This document shows positions 1 to 7,684 of a stretch of DNA of 64,000 nt, in pieces (the stretch's first letter is position 1; each line of letters begins with the position of its first letter). A program made the translations under genes and the position numbers. The notes beneath the pieces are model-generated. The model searched no databases and was not told the DNA's origin. It saw only the letters and a program-made list of their open reading frames with translations. The stretch spans positions 1 through 64,000 of the forward strand of contig NZ_NTGA01000013.1 of the NCBI RefSeq assembly GCF_002289575.1, written 5' to 3'. This DNA comes from Dietzia natronolimnaea. GTDB lineage: Bacteria > Actinomycetota > Actinomycetes > Mycobacteriales > Mycobacteriaceae.

Positions 1-26
1 GGACACCCACTTTGTTCAGCAGTCTC

Positions 27-254
27 CTAGGAGAGGAACCCCACCGGGCGGCGCGCCGACTCGCCGATCTCGACGTAGGCGACCCTGTCGGTCGACACGA
101 GATAGCGGCGGCCCTTCTCGTCGTCCAGCTCCAGGACCGCCTTGCTCTCCGCGGTGAGAGCGGCCTCCACGCGGGCGTGCACGTCCTCCGGGTTCATCCC
201 GGTCTTGAACACGAGCTCGCGATTGCTGTCGGCGATGCCGATCTTGACCTCCAC
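27..254 (-). CDS. DUF3107 small protein (Rv3208A/TB9.4-like)
   Basis: A 75-residue protein of the actinobacterial DUF3107 family; function unknown. The family typically opens with MEVKIGI, and here GTG at 254 gives (M)EVKIGIADSNRELVF. An upstream ATG at 272 is possible, but the GTG is preceded by an AGAAGGG ribosome site about 8 bases away and fits the family start better. The protein is charged, with no membrane segment. It is divergent from the DEAD-box helicase, as in M. tuberculosis (Rv3208A near Rv3211, from memory). Family assignment is confident; role is not known. Confidence 0.85.
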   Translation of the reverse strand: MEVKIGIADSNRELVFKTGMNPEDVHARVEAALTAESKAVLELDDEKGRRYLVSTDRVAYVEIGESARRPVGFLS

Positions 255-352
255 GGTGCCTGCCCTTCTCATCGTCGGCGCATGCCACGCCGTCGTCGCT
301 GATACGTGGGACCCAGGCTAACCCGGACCCGGTGTCCCGCGGCGTCACGGGA

Positions 353-358
353 TAGGGT
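353..358 (+). promoter_or_regulatory. -10 hexamer TAGGGT before helicase
   Basis: TAGGGT lies 8 bases before GTG at 367, the spacing of a leaderless start. Alternatively it drives a leader of about 140 bases to a start near 505. No clear -35 is visible. Confidence 0.45.
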
Positions 359-366
359 GGACCCAC

Positions 367-2112
367 GTGGATCACACCCGCGCCCGGTCGATAGTCCGGG
401 CCCCGCACCAAAGGATCCCCGTGGAAATGTGCGCGCGCCCCGCTCGCCGAGGCCGTCCATCGGAAGGCCCGTCCTCCCGCGCGCGAGACGAGAAAGGCAC
501 CGCCCTGTCCACCACAGATGTGACCACCAGCGAAGTCGACGGCATGGCCACGACGACCGCGGTCGTCGACGCCCCGTCCTCCGACGCCTCCCCCAGCTTC
601 GCCGAACTCGGGGTCCGTCCCGAGATCGTCACCGCGCTCGGTGAGCGAGGCATCACCCACACCTTCGCCATCCAGGAACTGACCCTGCCGCTGGCCCTCG
701 CCGGTTCGGACCTGATCGGTCAGGCCCGCACGGGGATGGGCAAGACCTACGGGTTCGGGGTGCCGCTCCTACACCGCATCTCCACGGGCGAGGTGACCCG
801 GGAACTCGACGGCACGCCCCGAGCCCTGATCATCGTGCCCACCCGCGAGCTGTGCGTCCAGGTCACCCAGGACCTCAAGATCGCCGCCACCGGGCTCACC
901 GCCCCGGGCCGATCGGGGACCCGCCCCCTCAAAGTGCTGTCCATCTACGGCGGCACCCCCTACGAGCAGCAGACCGACGCTCTCGAGAAGGGCGTCGACG
1001 TGGTGGTGGGGACCCCCGGGCGACTGCTCGACCTGGCCAACCAGTCGAAGCTGGTGCTCGGCAAGGTCGAGGTGCTGGTCCTCGACGAAGCCGACGAGAT
1101 GCTTGACCTGGGCTTCCTGCCGGACATCGAGAAACTGCTCCGGATGGTGCCGGACCAGCGTCAGACCATGCTCTTCTCGGCCACTATGCCCGGACCGATC
1201 ATCACCCTGGCCCGAACGTTCCTCACCAAGCCCACGCACATCCGGGCGGAGGCCGCCGACTCCGGCGCCACACACGAGAACACCACCCAGTTCGTCTACC
1301 GCGCGCACTCCATGGACAAGCCCGAGGTGGTCTCGCGGATCCTCCAGGCCGAGGGACGTGGCGCCACGATGATCTTCTGTCGCACCAAGCGCACGGCGCA
1401 GAAGTTGGCCGACGACCTGGCCGAGCGGGGATTCCGGGTGGGGGCGATCCACGGTGACCTGGGCCAGGGCGCGCGCGAGAAGTCACTGAAGGCCTTCAGG
1501 TCCGGGGACGTCGACGTCCTCGTGGCGACCGACGTGGCGGCGCGCGGCATCGACGTCGACGACGTCACCCACGTCATCAACTACCAGTGCCCCGAGGACG
1601 AGAAGACCTACGTCCACCGGATCGGCCGTACCGGACGAGCCGGACGCAAGGGCGTCGCTGTCACCCTCGTCGACTGGGACGACCTGCCCCGCTGGGGCCT
1701 CATCGACAAGGCTCTCGGCCTGGGCCACGGCGAGCCCGCCGAGACCTACTCGACGTCCCCCCACCTCCGCACCGACCTCGGCATCCCGGAGGGCGCGGGG
1801 GGCCGGGTCGGGGCCGCGACCGGGACCGGCTCCGGCCGGCGACCGGCCGATCGCGACGCCCGGGGATCCGGGCGCGGATCCGGCACCCCTCGTCGGCGCA
1901 CGCGATCCGGGCAGTCAGGGCAGTCGGGGCAGCCCGGGTCCGGCGATGCGGGCACAGCCTCCAACACCAACACCGCCTCCGACTCCAGCCCCGCCTCCGA
2001 CTCCGGCCCGGCCGGTGGCGACGCCGCGGGCGGCGGTGACGGCACCCCGAGGCGTCGTCGGCGTCGTCGGCGGAATCCCTCGTCGTCCTCCGAGTCCACC
2101 GGCCGGGACTAG
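367..2112 (+). CDS. rhlE: DEAD-box ATP-dependent RNA helicase (RhlE-like)
   Basis: ATP-dependent RNA helicase remodelling RNA duplexes in the cytoplasm. All superfamily 2 motifs are present in order: Q motif (FAIQELTLPLAL), motif I ARTGMGKT, PTRELC, TPGR, DEAD, SAT, and VI (HRIGRTGRAG). The core ends near residue 470. A long Gly/Ser/Arg-rich disordered tail follows, closing in an eight-arginine run, probably for RNA binding. The start is unsettled. GTG 367 follows a -10 hexamer as if leaderless but adds about 46 low-quality residues; GTG 421 has AAAGGA upstream; CTG 505 has AGAAAGG 7 bases upstream and gives an STTDVTT opening typical of relatives; ATG 544 lacks a ribosome site. Confidence 0.93.
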   Translation: MDHTRARSIVRAPHQRIPVEMCARPARRGRPSEGPSSRARDEKGTALSTTDVTTSEVDGMATTTAVVDAPSSDASPSFAELGVRPEIVTALGERGITHTFAIQELTLPLALAGSDLIGQARTGMGKTYGFGVPLLHRISTGEVTRELDGTPRALIIVPTRELCVQVTQDLKIAATGLTAPGRSGTRPLKVLSIYGGTPYEQQTDALEKGVDVVVGTPGRLLDLANQSKLVLGKVEVLVLDEADEMLDLGFLPDIEKLLRMVPDQRQTMLFSATMPGPIITLARTFLTKPTHIRAEAADSGATHENTTQFVYRAHSMDKPEVVSRILQAEGRGATMIFCRTKRTAQKLADDLAERGFRVGAIHGDLGQGAREKSLKAFRSGDVDVLVATDVAARGIDVDDVTHVINYQCPEDEKTYVHRIGRTGRAGRKGVAVTLVDWDDLPRWGLIDKALGLGHGEPAETYSTSPHLRTDLGIPEGAGGRVGAATGTGSGRRPADRDARGSGRGSGTPRRRTRSGQSGQSGQPGSGDAGTASNTNTASDSSPASDSGPAGGDAAGGGDGTPRRRRRRRRNPSSSSESTGRD

Positions 2113-2138
2113 AACCGACCTCCACCCCTGGAAGGCAC

Positions 2139-3461
2139 GTGCGCACACTCAGGAGAGGGCCCGGCCGCCGGCTGCCGTTCGCCGGAGTCGCCCCCGAACG
2201 CCGGACGCGACGAGACCTCGTCACCGCCGGGGTGATCGCCGTCGTCATGGTGGTGACGGCGGCCGCGGTGCTGCTGTCCGGCAGCGCGGCCGGGTCACAG
2301 CTGCGTGCGGCGGGGTCAGAACAGCCCGAGTACGGTCCGGCCACCGAGCCCCCGACCTCGCTCCAACCGCTCTGGTCGCACGAGTCCGCCGACCCCGGTC
2401 CCCCGCTCACCACCAAGGGCACTCTCGTCACCGTCTCCCCGGACGGGGTACTCGTCGGTCGGGACGCGGGATCCGGCGAGGAGCGCTGGTCCTACACGCA
2501 TGCGGGGCGGTTCTGTGCCGGGGCGTTCTACGCCGATCGACTCGTGGCCGCGTTCGACGGCGCCTCCGGGTGCAGTGACGTGACGTCCCTCGACCCGACC
2601 AGGCAGGAATACGCGAGCACCAGGCAGAGCGCGTTCGCGGACTCCATGGAACTCACCGCGTCCTGGAGACACGTCCTCGCGTTCAGTCCGGACCGACTCG
2701 AGATCTGGCGCGACGACCTGGTCCGGACCGTCGAGTACGGGGCGGTGAGCGCACCACAGGAGGCCGGGATGCAGCCCCGGGCGGGGTGCACGCTCGTGAC
2801 GGCCGACCTCACCGACGAGCGCTTCGCGGTGTCCGAGCGCTGCCCCGGCGAGGAGTCCGTCAGGCTGACCATCTCCGAGACCGTCCCCGAGGACAACCGT
2901 GCCCCCGAGGAGATCGCCTCGGAGCCGACCGGTGCCGATGGCCTGTGGATCATCGAGGTGACCGAGCAGGGGGTCCTGGCGCTCCGGAACCAGGGCCCCG
3001 ATTGGACCGTCGAGTGGTTCACCTCCCCCACTGAACACTCGACCGTCCTCGTCCTGGAGGGTGAGCCGGGTGTGCTGCCCTCACCCCTGTCCGTCTCGGG
3101 CGACAGTGCTCAGGTCCGGTGGTTCGACGGGCGCTCCACGCACGCCTTCGACGGGCCGTCCGGGAGGCACTCCTGGACGCTAGGGGCGTCGACCGGCCCC
3201 GGATTGACCGGTGGGTGGTCCCCGGACCCGGAGGCCCATGCGAACGACGAGTGGGTACTCGTCCCCGTCGACGACGCCTTCGCGCTCCTCGACCACGACA
3301 CCGGGCGCGAGGTCCGCCGTCTCCCCGGGGCCCCCGCGACAGGGGGCGAGGTGACAGGGGGCGATGTGACTGCGGACGGGGTGACGGGACTCGCCCAGAT
3401 CGGCGACATCCTCTACGAGAGCCGGGCGGGCCTGGTCCACGCGTACAAGTTCCTCGACTGA
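2139..3461 (+). CDS. membrane-anchored beta-propeller-like protein (Rv3212 family)
   Basis: A 440-residue protein whose position right after the helicase matches Rv3212, annotated there as an Ala/Val-rich conserved protein (from memory). A basic N-terminus is followed by one membrane segment at about residues 29-49 (VTAGVIAVVMVVTAAAV). The extracytoplasmic part has repeating short blade-like units with GxVLVGRDAGSGEERWSY, typical of PQQ-like beta-propellers. It is probably a type II membrane protein with the propeller outside. The GTG start is preceded by GGAAGG. The gap to the helicase is 26 bases, so co-transcription is likely. No catalytic residues are recognisable; function unknown. Confidence 0.8.
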   Translation: MRTLRRGPGRRLPFAGVAPERRTRRDLVTAGVIAVVMVVTAAAVLLSGSAAGSQLRAAGSEQPEYGPATEPPTSLQPLWSHESADPGPPLTTKGTLVTVSPDGVLVGRDAGSGEERWSYTHAGRFCAGAFYADRLVAAFDGASGCSDVTSLDPTRQEYASTRQSAFADSMELTASWRHVLAFSPDRLEIWRDDLVRTVEYGAVSAPQEAGMQPRAGCTLVTADLTDERFAVSERCPGEESVRLTISETVPEDNRAPEEIASEPTGADGLWIIEVTEQGVLALRNQGPDWTVEWFTSPTEHSTVLVLEGEPGVLPSPLSVSGDSAQVRWFDGRSTHAFDGPSGRHSWTLGASTGPGLTGGWSPDPEAHANDEWVLVPVDDAFALLDHDTGREVRRLPGAPATGGEVTGGDVTADGVTGLAQIGDILYESRAGLVHAYKFLD

Positions 3462-3498
3462 TCCTGCCGCCGGGTACCCGGGTTTCCGGTCGATCAGG

Positions 3499-3930
3499 TC
3501 ACGCGGCGTACCACTCGATCGCGTCCCTGCGGAACAACGAGACCAACGCGACCGCGCAGATCACGGCCAGGAGCAGGCCTGCGAGGTACTGGTCCGAGCC
3601 CACGCCGACGTACCAGGCCACGAACAGCAACAACAGTTCGGCGATCACCACCAGACCCCGGCCCCACCGGCGCCCCCGCAACAGTCCGACGCCGGCCGCG
3701 AGAAGACCTCCACCGAGGATCGCGAACCAGACCGCGGTCCCGTAGCCACTGATGACGACGGTCTCCTCGCGATGGCCACCGGCCGCACGGATGGCGAGCG
3801 CCACAGCCACCCCCACACCGATGAGCCCCTGCACCGAGGAGATCCACCCGGCCACCCGGACGGGCGTGGGGATGGCCGCTCGGGGATCACGCCCATCCAG
3901 CGGCGGACGGTGGTCGTCAGGTCGGGTCAC
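3499..3930 (-). CDS. four-helix integral membrane protein (Rv3217c-like)
   Basis: A 143-residue protein with about four hydrophobic segments (starting near VAGWISSVQGLIGVGVAVAL, AVWFAILGGGLLAAGVGLL, GLVVIAELLLLFVAWYVGV, LAGLLLAVICAVALVSLF) and short loops. GTG 3930 is chosen because GGAGGTGAAC stands directly upstream; an earlier GTG at 3942 would place that ribosome site inside the gene. It is convergent with the propeller gene and divergent from whiB1, as in M. tuberculosis. No functional motif is visible; unknown role in the cytoplasmic membrane. Confidence 0.82.
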   Translation of the reverse strand: MTRPDDHRPPLDGRDPRAAIPTPVRVAGWISSVQGLIGVGVAVALAIRAAGGHREETVVISGYGTAVWFAILGGGLLAAGVGLLRGRRWGRGLVVIAELLLLFVAWYVGVGSDQYLAGLLLAVICAVALVSLFRRDAIEWYAA

Positions 3931-4048
3931 GTTCACCTCCACAGACTATGTCGCGGCTGCGACCGAACCCGCACCACCCTTGCGGACTGGACTCCGTTTA
4001 ACCCATTACAGCGCCTGGCGTGGGCTTTCAGCTCGATTTGACAACCGG

Positions 4049-4064
4049 GGTGACCTTTGCCACA
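4049..4064 (+). promoter_or_regulatory. CRP-family site upstream of whiB1
   Basis: GGTGACCTTTGCCACA matches TGTGA-N6-TCACA at 8 of 10 positions. Its centre is about 59-61 bases before the start predicted from the TTGACT box at 4081. M. tuberculosis whiB1 is known to be activated by cAMP-CRP (Rv3676) from a similar upstream position. Confidence 0.5.
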
Positions 4065-4080
4065 TCGCATCACGAGAGGG

Positions 4081-4111
4081 TTGACTTGTCATGGAATCGT
4101 GGCACGATCGT
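4081..4111 (+). promoter_or_regulatory. candidate whiB1 promoter
   Basis: TTGACT (-35) is followed after 19 bases by GATCGT, a TANNNT-like -10 with one mismatch. The implied start lies near 4118, leaving a leader of about 200 bases. Confidence 0.4.
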
Positions 4112-4323
4112 TCGTAACAGCGCAGACGCACAAAGTTTGCATTGCCTTAACCGAGAGCTCTTCCGTCAGGAGCGAGCCCGAGGAGAGGGTACACCCCCCA
4201 CCACATCGCCGGATGTGAAAGTACGTGTACGTCCGCGCGCCGATCTTCGCACATCGGCGCGTCGACGTCGTCTTCTCGTGTCCGGTTGACCCGATAACGG
4301 TCTCGTAACCGTAAGGAGTTCCC

Positions 4324-4572
4324 ATGGACTGGCGCCACAAGGCCATCTGCCGCGACGAGGATCCCGAGCTGTTCTTCCCCGTCGGCAATTCCGGACCCGC
4401 CCTCGCCCAGATCGCCGAGGCGAAGATCGTCTGCAACCGTTGCCCCGTCACCGCCGAGTGCCTGGCCTGGGCCCTCGAGTCCGGCCAGGACGCGGGCGTC
4501 TGGGGCGGCATGAGCGAGGACGAGCGTCGCGCTCTGAAGCGTCGTCGCGCCCGCACCCGCACCTCGGTCTGA
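4324..4572 (+). CDS. whiB1: iron-sulfur transcription factor WhiB1
   Basis: An 82-residue WhiB protein. Four cysteines at 9, 37, 40 and 46 (C-X27-C-X2-C-X5-C) ligate a [4Fe-4S] cluster. The GVWGG turn at residues 58-62 and a basic RRALKRRRAR tail for DNA binding follow. In mycobacteria WhiB1 is essential, binds the primary sigma factor SigA, and its cluster reacts with nitric oxide. ATG 4324 follows GTAAGGAG. The upstream region carries a CRP-like site, as known for mycobacterial whiB1. The gene end sits in a 14-base tandem repeat and is followed by a strong hairpin. Confidence 0.97.
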   Translation: MDWRHKAICRDEDPELFFPVGNSGPALAQIAEAKIVCNRCPVTAECLAWALESGQDAGVWGGMSEDERRALKRRRARTRTSV

Positions 4573-4608
4573 TCAGCACCGTCTGATCAGCACCGCCTGA
4601 TCGACACG
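4567..4608 (+). repeat. 14-base tandem repeat across the whiB1 stop
   Basis: Three units (4567-4580, 4581-4594, 4595-4608). The first two are identical (GTCTGATCAGCACC); the third is diverged. The first TGA is the whiB1 stop; each copy repeats it. Confidence 0.9.
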
Positions 4609-4650
4609 AAGGCCGGTTCCTCTCCCCCGTGGGAGCGGAACCGGCCTTCG
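4607..4650. terminator. bidirectional hairpin between whiB1 and biotinyl protein
   Basis: A perfect 14-base-pair stem (4607-4620 with 4637-4650), with a second 5-base-pair stem inside the loop (4622-4626 with 4631-4635). It lies between convergent stops and is followed by TCGTT on the plus strand. Confidence 0.9.
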
Positions 4651-4666
4651 TCGTTCCGGGCGGACG

Positions 4667-4882
4667 TCAGCCGATCACGGCGATGAGATCACCGGCCTGG
4701 ATGACATCCCCGGGGGCCACGGCCACCTCGGTGACGGTGCCGGCCGTCTCGCACAACACCGGGATCTCCATCTTCATGGACTCGAGGAGCACGATGGTGT
4801 CGCCCTCGGCGACCTCGGTGCCGACGGCTGCGACGACCTCCATGACGTTCGCGACCATTTCGGCACGGACCTGTTCAGTCAT
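4667..4882 (-). CDS. biotinylated single-domain protein (TB7.3-like)
   Basis: A 71-residue stand-alone biotinyl/lipoyl domain. The biotin-acceptor lysine is K37 in ESMKMEIPV, and the whole chain is one BCCP fold (VxEGDTIVLLESMKMEIPV...GTVTEVxVxxGDxIxxGDLIAVI). It corresponds to Rv3221c, a biotinylated protein next to whiB1 and the sigH locus in M. tuberculosis. Its carboxylase partner is not known, and no carboxylase lies nearby. It probably receives biotin from the BirA encoded at 42.1 kb. A ribosome site AGAGGA precedes the ATG. Confidence 0.93.
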   Translation of the reverse strand: MTEQVRAEMVANVMEVVAAVGTEVAEGDTIVLLESMKMEIPVLCETAGTVTEVAVAPGDVIQAGDLIAVIG

Positions 4883-4986
4883 TCGGATGTTCCTCTGCTT
4901 TCCTCACGCGGCGGCCCCCGGACTCCCTAATGCAACCACACAGGGGTTCTCGTGGGAGACTTGTACACCGACGAAAGGAGGCGACC

Positions 4987-5061
4987 ATGGGCAAGCGTGG
5001 CCGCAAGAGGCGGGATCGCCGCAAGAACAAGGCCAACCACGGCAAGCGTCCGAACAGCTGA
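4987..5061 (+). CDS. 50S ribosomal protein bL37 (24 residues)
   Basis: A 24-residue, strongly basic peptide, MGKRGRKRRDRRKNKANH followed by GKRPNS. Sequence and length match the actinobacterial ribosomal protein bL37 seen in mycobacterial ribosome structures (MAKRGRKKRDRK-type; recalled, not searched). It is commonly missed because of its size. A near-perfect AAAGGAGG at 4974-4981 stands 5 bases before the ATG, consistent with high expression, and a 19-base-pair terminator follows. Arginine and lysine make up about half of the chain, as expected for a peptide buried in 23S rRNA. Confidence 0.9.
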   Translation: MGKRGRKRRDRRKNKANHGKRPNS

Positions 5062-5079
5062 GTCCGGACCACCAGAACC

Positions 5080-5122
5080 GAGTGGAGGGGCGGGCACCGA
5101 CACGGTGCCCGCCCCTTCACTC
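5080..5122. terminator. terminator hairpin after bL37
   Basis: A 19-base-pair stem with one G-T pair (5080-5098 with 5104-5122) and a 5-base loop. It lies between the convergent bL37 and rsrA genes and probably ends both. Confidence 0.9.
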
Positions 5123-5135
5123 GTCCACCGGGGGG

Positions 5136-5480
5136 TCACTCGGTTCGGTGATGTCCCTCCGCATTGCGCCGGTGGACGGTCGTGGTCCGGTGCACCACCG
5201 TCGTGCCGTCGGCGTCGGTGGTGGTGACCGTGGTGCGCCGGATCTCCACCATGAGCCGTTCCCGCAGCCCGGACGGCGCCTTCTCGCAACACGAGCTGGA
5301 CAGCTTCGCCTTGAGCCGACGCTCGGACAAGAAGAGCTCCCGGCAGTGGGGGCACCCGGCGAGGTGGTGCTCGAGCCTCGAGCGGCACGCGTCGTCGCAT
5401 TCGAGGTCCACGAGCAGGGACAGGTCGCGCCGGGCGGCCTCGCAATCGATCCGATCCAACCGCGGGTCGTGCTCCCTCAT
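5136..5480 (-). CDS. rshA: zinc anti-sigma factor RsrA/RshA
   Basis: A 114-residue ZAS-family anti-sigma factor that sequesters SigH in the reduced state and releases it on thiol oxidation. The ligand set is visible: C13, then H39-X3-C43-X2-C46 (HLAGCPHC). Extra cysteines (C28, C32 and the SSCC pair) could join redox switching. ATG 5480 overlaps the sigH TGA by one base (TGATG), so translation is coupled. The Thr/His-rich C-terminal tail (TTVTTTDADGTTVVHRTTTV) is unlike a structured domain. Confidence 0.95.
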   Translation of the reverse strand: MREHDPRLDRIDCEAARRDLSLLVDLECDDACRSRLEHHLAGCPHCRELFLSERRLKAKLSSSCCEKAPSGLRERLMVEIRRTTVTTTDADGTTVVHRTTTVHRRNAEGHHRTE

Positions 5481-6157
5481 CACGACGCACCCCCCGCCCT
5501 GTCGCGACCGAAGCCACGCTCGGTCGCCACGTCGCGGAGCAACTCACGGAGCTGCTTCCGGCCCCTGTGCAGGCGCGACATCACGGTTCCCAACGGGGTG
5601 TCCATGATCTCGGCGATCTCCTTATAGGGAAGATCCTGGACATCCGCGTAGTAGACCGCCATCCGGAACTCCTCCGGCAACTGCGCCAATGCGGCCCGGA
5701 TCTCGTCGTCCGGCAGCAGCTCCATCGCCTCGACCTCCGCCGAGCGCAGTCCGGTGGAGGTGTGTTCCGCGGCGGCCGCCAGCTGCCAGTCCGTGATCTC
5801 CTCGGTCGGATACTGGGCGGGTTGGCGCTGCCGCTTGCGGTAGTGGTTGATGTACGCGTTGGTCAGGATGCGGTGCATCCAGGCGCGGAAGTTCGTCCCG
5901 GGCTTGAACGAGTGGAAGCCCGCGTACGCCTTCGCGTACGCCTCCTGCACGAGGTCCTCCGCGTCTGCCGGGTTGCGGGTCATCCGCAGAGCGGCACCGT
6001 ACAACTGGTCGAGAAGCGGCATGGCCAACTCCTCGAACTGCTCGGCACGTTGGTCGGACTCGTCGGGCTGCAACTCTGTCGGCAACCGGTACTCCTCACC
6101 TGTCGGTGACCCGGAGTCTATCCGCACGCCGGGGGCGTCGAGGACCGCGGTCCGCAT
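5480..6157 (-). CDS. sigH: ECF sigma factor SigH (SigR type)
   Basis: A 225-residue group 4 sigma factor for the oxidative, thiol and heat stress regulon. Region 2 ([20 protein letters not shown] ... [19 protein letters not shown]) and region 4 ([22 protein letters not shown]) with the recognition helix ([17 protein letters not shown]) are intact. An N-terminal extension of about 40 residues resembles the SigH/SigR group. GGAAGGAGG precedes the ATG. A SigH-type promoter stands 50-76 bases upstream, so the gene should activate itself. It is operonic with the anti-sigma gene. Confidence 0.96.
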   Translation of the reverse strand: MRTAVLDAPGVRIDSGSPTGEEYRLPTELQPDESDQRAEQFEELAMPLLDQLYGAALRMTRNPADAEDLVQEAYAKAYAGFHSFKPGTNFRAWMHRILTNAYINHYRKRQRQPAQYPTEEITDWQLAAAAEHTSTGLRSAEVEAMELLPDDEIRAALAQLPEEFRMAVYYADVQDLPYKEIAEIMDTPLGTVMSRLHRGRKQLRELLRDVATERGFGRDRAGGAS

Positions 6158-6207
6158 CGCACCCTCCTTCCCTCGCCCCGGAACCGTCCCGGGTACCTGC
6201 TCTCACC

Positions 6208-6233
6208 AACACCCGCCTCTCGCGCGCTATTCC
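6208..6233 (-). promoter_or_regulatory. SigH-dependent promoter of sigH
   Basis: On the minus strand GGAAT (6233-6229), 18 bases, then GTT (6210-6208). This equals the SigH/SigR consensus GGAA(T/C)-N17/18-GTT. It implies a leader of about 45 bases. Confidence 0.8.
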
Positions 6234-6248
6234 ACCGCGCCCCGTCAC

Positions 6249-6254
6249 TACGCT
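6249..6254 (+). promoter_or_regulatory. -10 hexamer TACGCT, leaderless ybaK
   Basis: TACGCT ends 7 bases before GTG 6262; no Shine-Dalgarno sequence intervenes. Confidence 0.6.
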
Positions 6255-6261
6255 GGTGTGG

Positions 6262-6798
6262 GTGACACGCAAACGCGCGGGACAGCGCACACCCGCCACC
6301 GCGGCGACCCCTGCCGTCGCCGCCCTGCTCTCCGCGGGCGTCGACCACGTGGTGCACACCTACAGCGCAGGCGCCGGTGCCTTCGGCGAGGAGGCCGCAC
6401 GCGTCATGGGCGAACGCCTGGGGATCGACGGCGACAGGGTGTTCAAGACGCTCGTGCTGGCGACGGCCCGCCCACCGGCGGGGACCCGGACCCCGCTGGC
6501 GGTCGCGGTCCTACCGGTCACGGCCATGCTCGACCTCAAGGCCGCCGCCGCCGCACTGTCCTGCGGAAAGGCCTCACTCGCGCCCGTGGAGGTGGTGGAG
6601 AAGACCACCGGGTACGTGGTCGGCGGGGTCTCGCCCCTCGGGCAGAAGAGGGCCCTGGCGACGGTCGTGGACCGGTCCGCGTCGGACCACCCCACCATCC
6701 TGTGCAGCGCCGGCCGGCGGGGATGGGAGATCGAGCTCGCACCCGCGGATCTCGTCGCCCTCACCGGAGCCACCACGGCGGCGATCACCGCACGGTGA
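6262..6798 (+). CDS. ybaK: Cys-tRNA(Pro) deacylase, YbaK/EbsC family
   Basis: A 178-residue aminoacyl-tRNA editing-domain protein of the YbaK family, which hydrolyses mischarged Cys-tRNA(Pro). The chain covers the whole fold; markers are GDRVFKTLV, the conserved lysine region LDLKAAAAALSCGKASLA, TTGYVVGGVSPLGQK and ILCSAGRRGWEIEL. GTG 6262 is chosen because a TACGCT hexamer lies 7 bases upstream and there is no ribosome site, so the message is probably leaderless. It is divergent from sigH, and the two promoters lie back to back within 60 bases. Confidence 0.88.
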   Translation: MTRKRAGQRTPATAATPAVAALLSAGVDHVVHTYSAGAGAFGEEAARVMGERLGIDGDRVFKTLVLATARPPAGTRTPLAVAVLPVTAMLDLKAAAAALSCGKASLAPVEVVEKTTGYVVGGVSPLGQKRALATVVDRSASDHPTILCSAGRRGWEIELAPADLVALTGATTAAITAR

Positions 6799-6830
6799 CG
6801 CGCCGGGGCGGTCCGGTCGGATCTGTCCGG

Positions 6831-7625
6831 TCAGAACAGCATCCCGGCGGTCGGATCCACCGGGCGCACCAGGTCCGGACCCTCGTTCCGGACGTTGGAA
6901 ACCGCGCGCGAGACCGGCCGGATCTCCACCCGGTCGGCCCACCGACCCAGGTCACCGCCCGCCCCGTCGACCAGCGCCCGGGGGTCGCCGATCACGGACG
7001 GGTCGAGCCAGTCGGAGACCACGGACGGGTCCACCACGAGCGGCATCCGGTCGTGGACGCGGCGCAGCGGACCGAGCGCCTCGGTGGTGAGGATGGCGCA
7101 CGAGAGCTGGGTGACGCTCTGGTCGGTGGGATCACGCCGGGCTTCCCACAGCCCCGCCATGAGCAAGCCCTCGGTCCCGGGCAGACTCATGTGGAACGGC
7201 TGCTTGGGCCCCGCCCGGCCCCCTGACGTCGCCGGCTGGCCGGGGACCCACTCGTACCACCCGTCCATCGGCACCACACAGTGGCGCCGGGCGACGGCGG
7301 TGCGGAACGACGGCTTCTCGAAGGCGGTCTCGACCCGGGCGTTGAACAGGGTCGGCAACCTCGCCGGGTCCCTGGCCCAGGACGGCACCAGGCCCCAGCG
7401 CATCGAGCGCAGGACCCGCCGGGGGGTCCCGCTCGGGTCGAAACGCTCGCGCGGGGCGTCCAGGACGAGCGCCGCGATGGTCGTGGTGGGTGCGATGTTG
7501 AACCGCGGCGAGACCGGACCCCGGTCGGGCCACAGCCCCGGTGGGGGCGACGAGGCCTCGTCCACGGCGTCGAGTTCCACCGCGAGCCGCGCCGGATCCG
7601 AGGAGAGCGAGAACCGTCCACACAT
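6831..7625 (-). CDS. SRAP-domain DNA abasic-site crosslink protein (YedK/HMCES)
   Basis: A 264-residue SOS-response-associated peptidase family protein. It shields abasic sites in single-stranded DNA by forming a thiazolidine crosslink through Cys2. The catalytic set is visible: MCGRF with Cys2 after Met removal, the Asn in RFNIAPTT, the Glu in GWYEW, and the His in HDRMPLVV. The start at ATG 7625 is fixed by the need for an N-terminal cysteine; a GGGAGG ribosome site precedes it. It is divergent from aroA, matching Rv3226c. Confidence 0.95.
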   Translation of the reverse strand: MCGRFSLSSDPARLAVELDAVDEASSPPPGLWPDRGPVSPRFNIAPTTTIAALVLDAPRERFDPSGTPRRVLRSMRWGLVPSWARDPARLPTLFNARVETAFEKPSFRTAVARRHCVVPMDGWYEWVPGQPATSGGRAGPKQPFHMSLPGTEGLLMAGLWEARRDPTDQSVTQLSCAILTTEALGPLRRVHDRMPLVVDPSVVSDWLDPSVIGDPRALVDGAGGDLGRWADRVEIRPVSRAVSNVRNEGPDLVRPVDPTAGMLF

Positions 7626-7672
7626 GCGGCCCATCCTCCCACCCGGGCCGGGCGGGATCGGAGAGGATGCGC

Positions 7673-7678
7673 GACAAT
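7673..7678 (+). promoter_or_regulatory. -10 hexamer GACAAT, leaderless aroA
   Basis: GACAAT ends 6 bases before GTG 7685; no ribosome site is present. Confidence 0.4.
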
Positions 7679-7684
7679 GACCAG

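Larger units (their letters stand above)
3931..4323. promoter_or_regulatory. long whiB1 upstream control region
   Basis: This 393-base stretch has no gene. It holds a CRP-like half-palindrome pair at 4049-4064, a TTGACT box at 4081, a second TTGACA at 4038-4043 without a clear -10, and a long AT-richer leader to whiB1. The ribosome site GTAAGGAG lies just before ATG 4324. Its length and composition stand out from the tight spacing elsewhere and suggest multi-input control of whiB1. Confidence 0.6.

Noticed and set aside
3457-3502. Terminator between the propeller gene and the four-helix membrane gene
   Set aside because: CTGATC/GATCAG and CCGGGTACCCGG palindromes exist but do not stack into one convincing stem.
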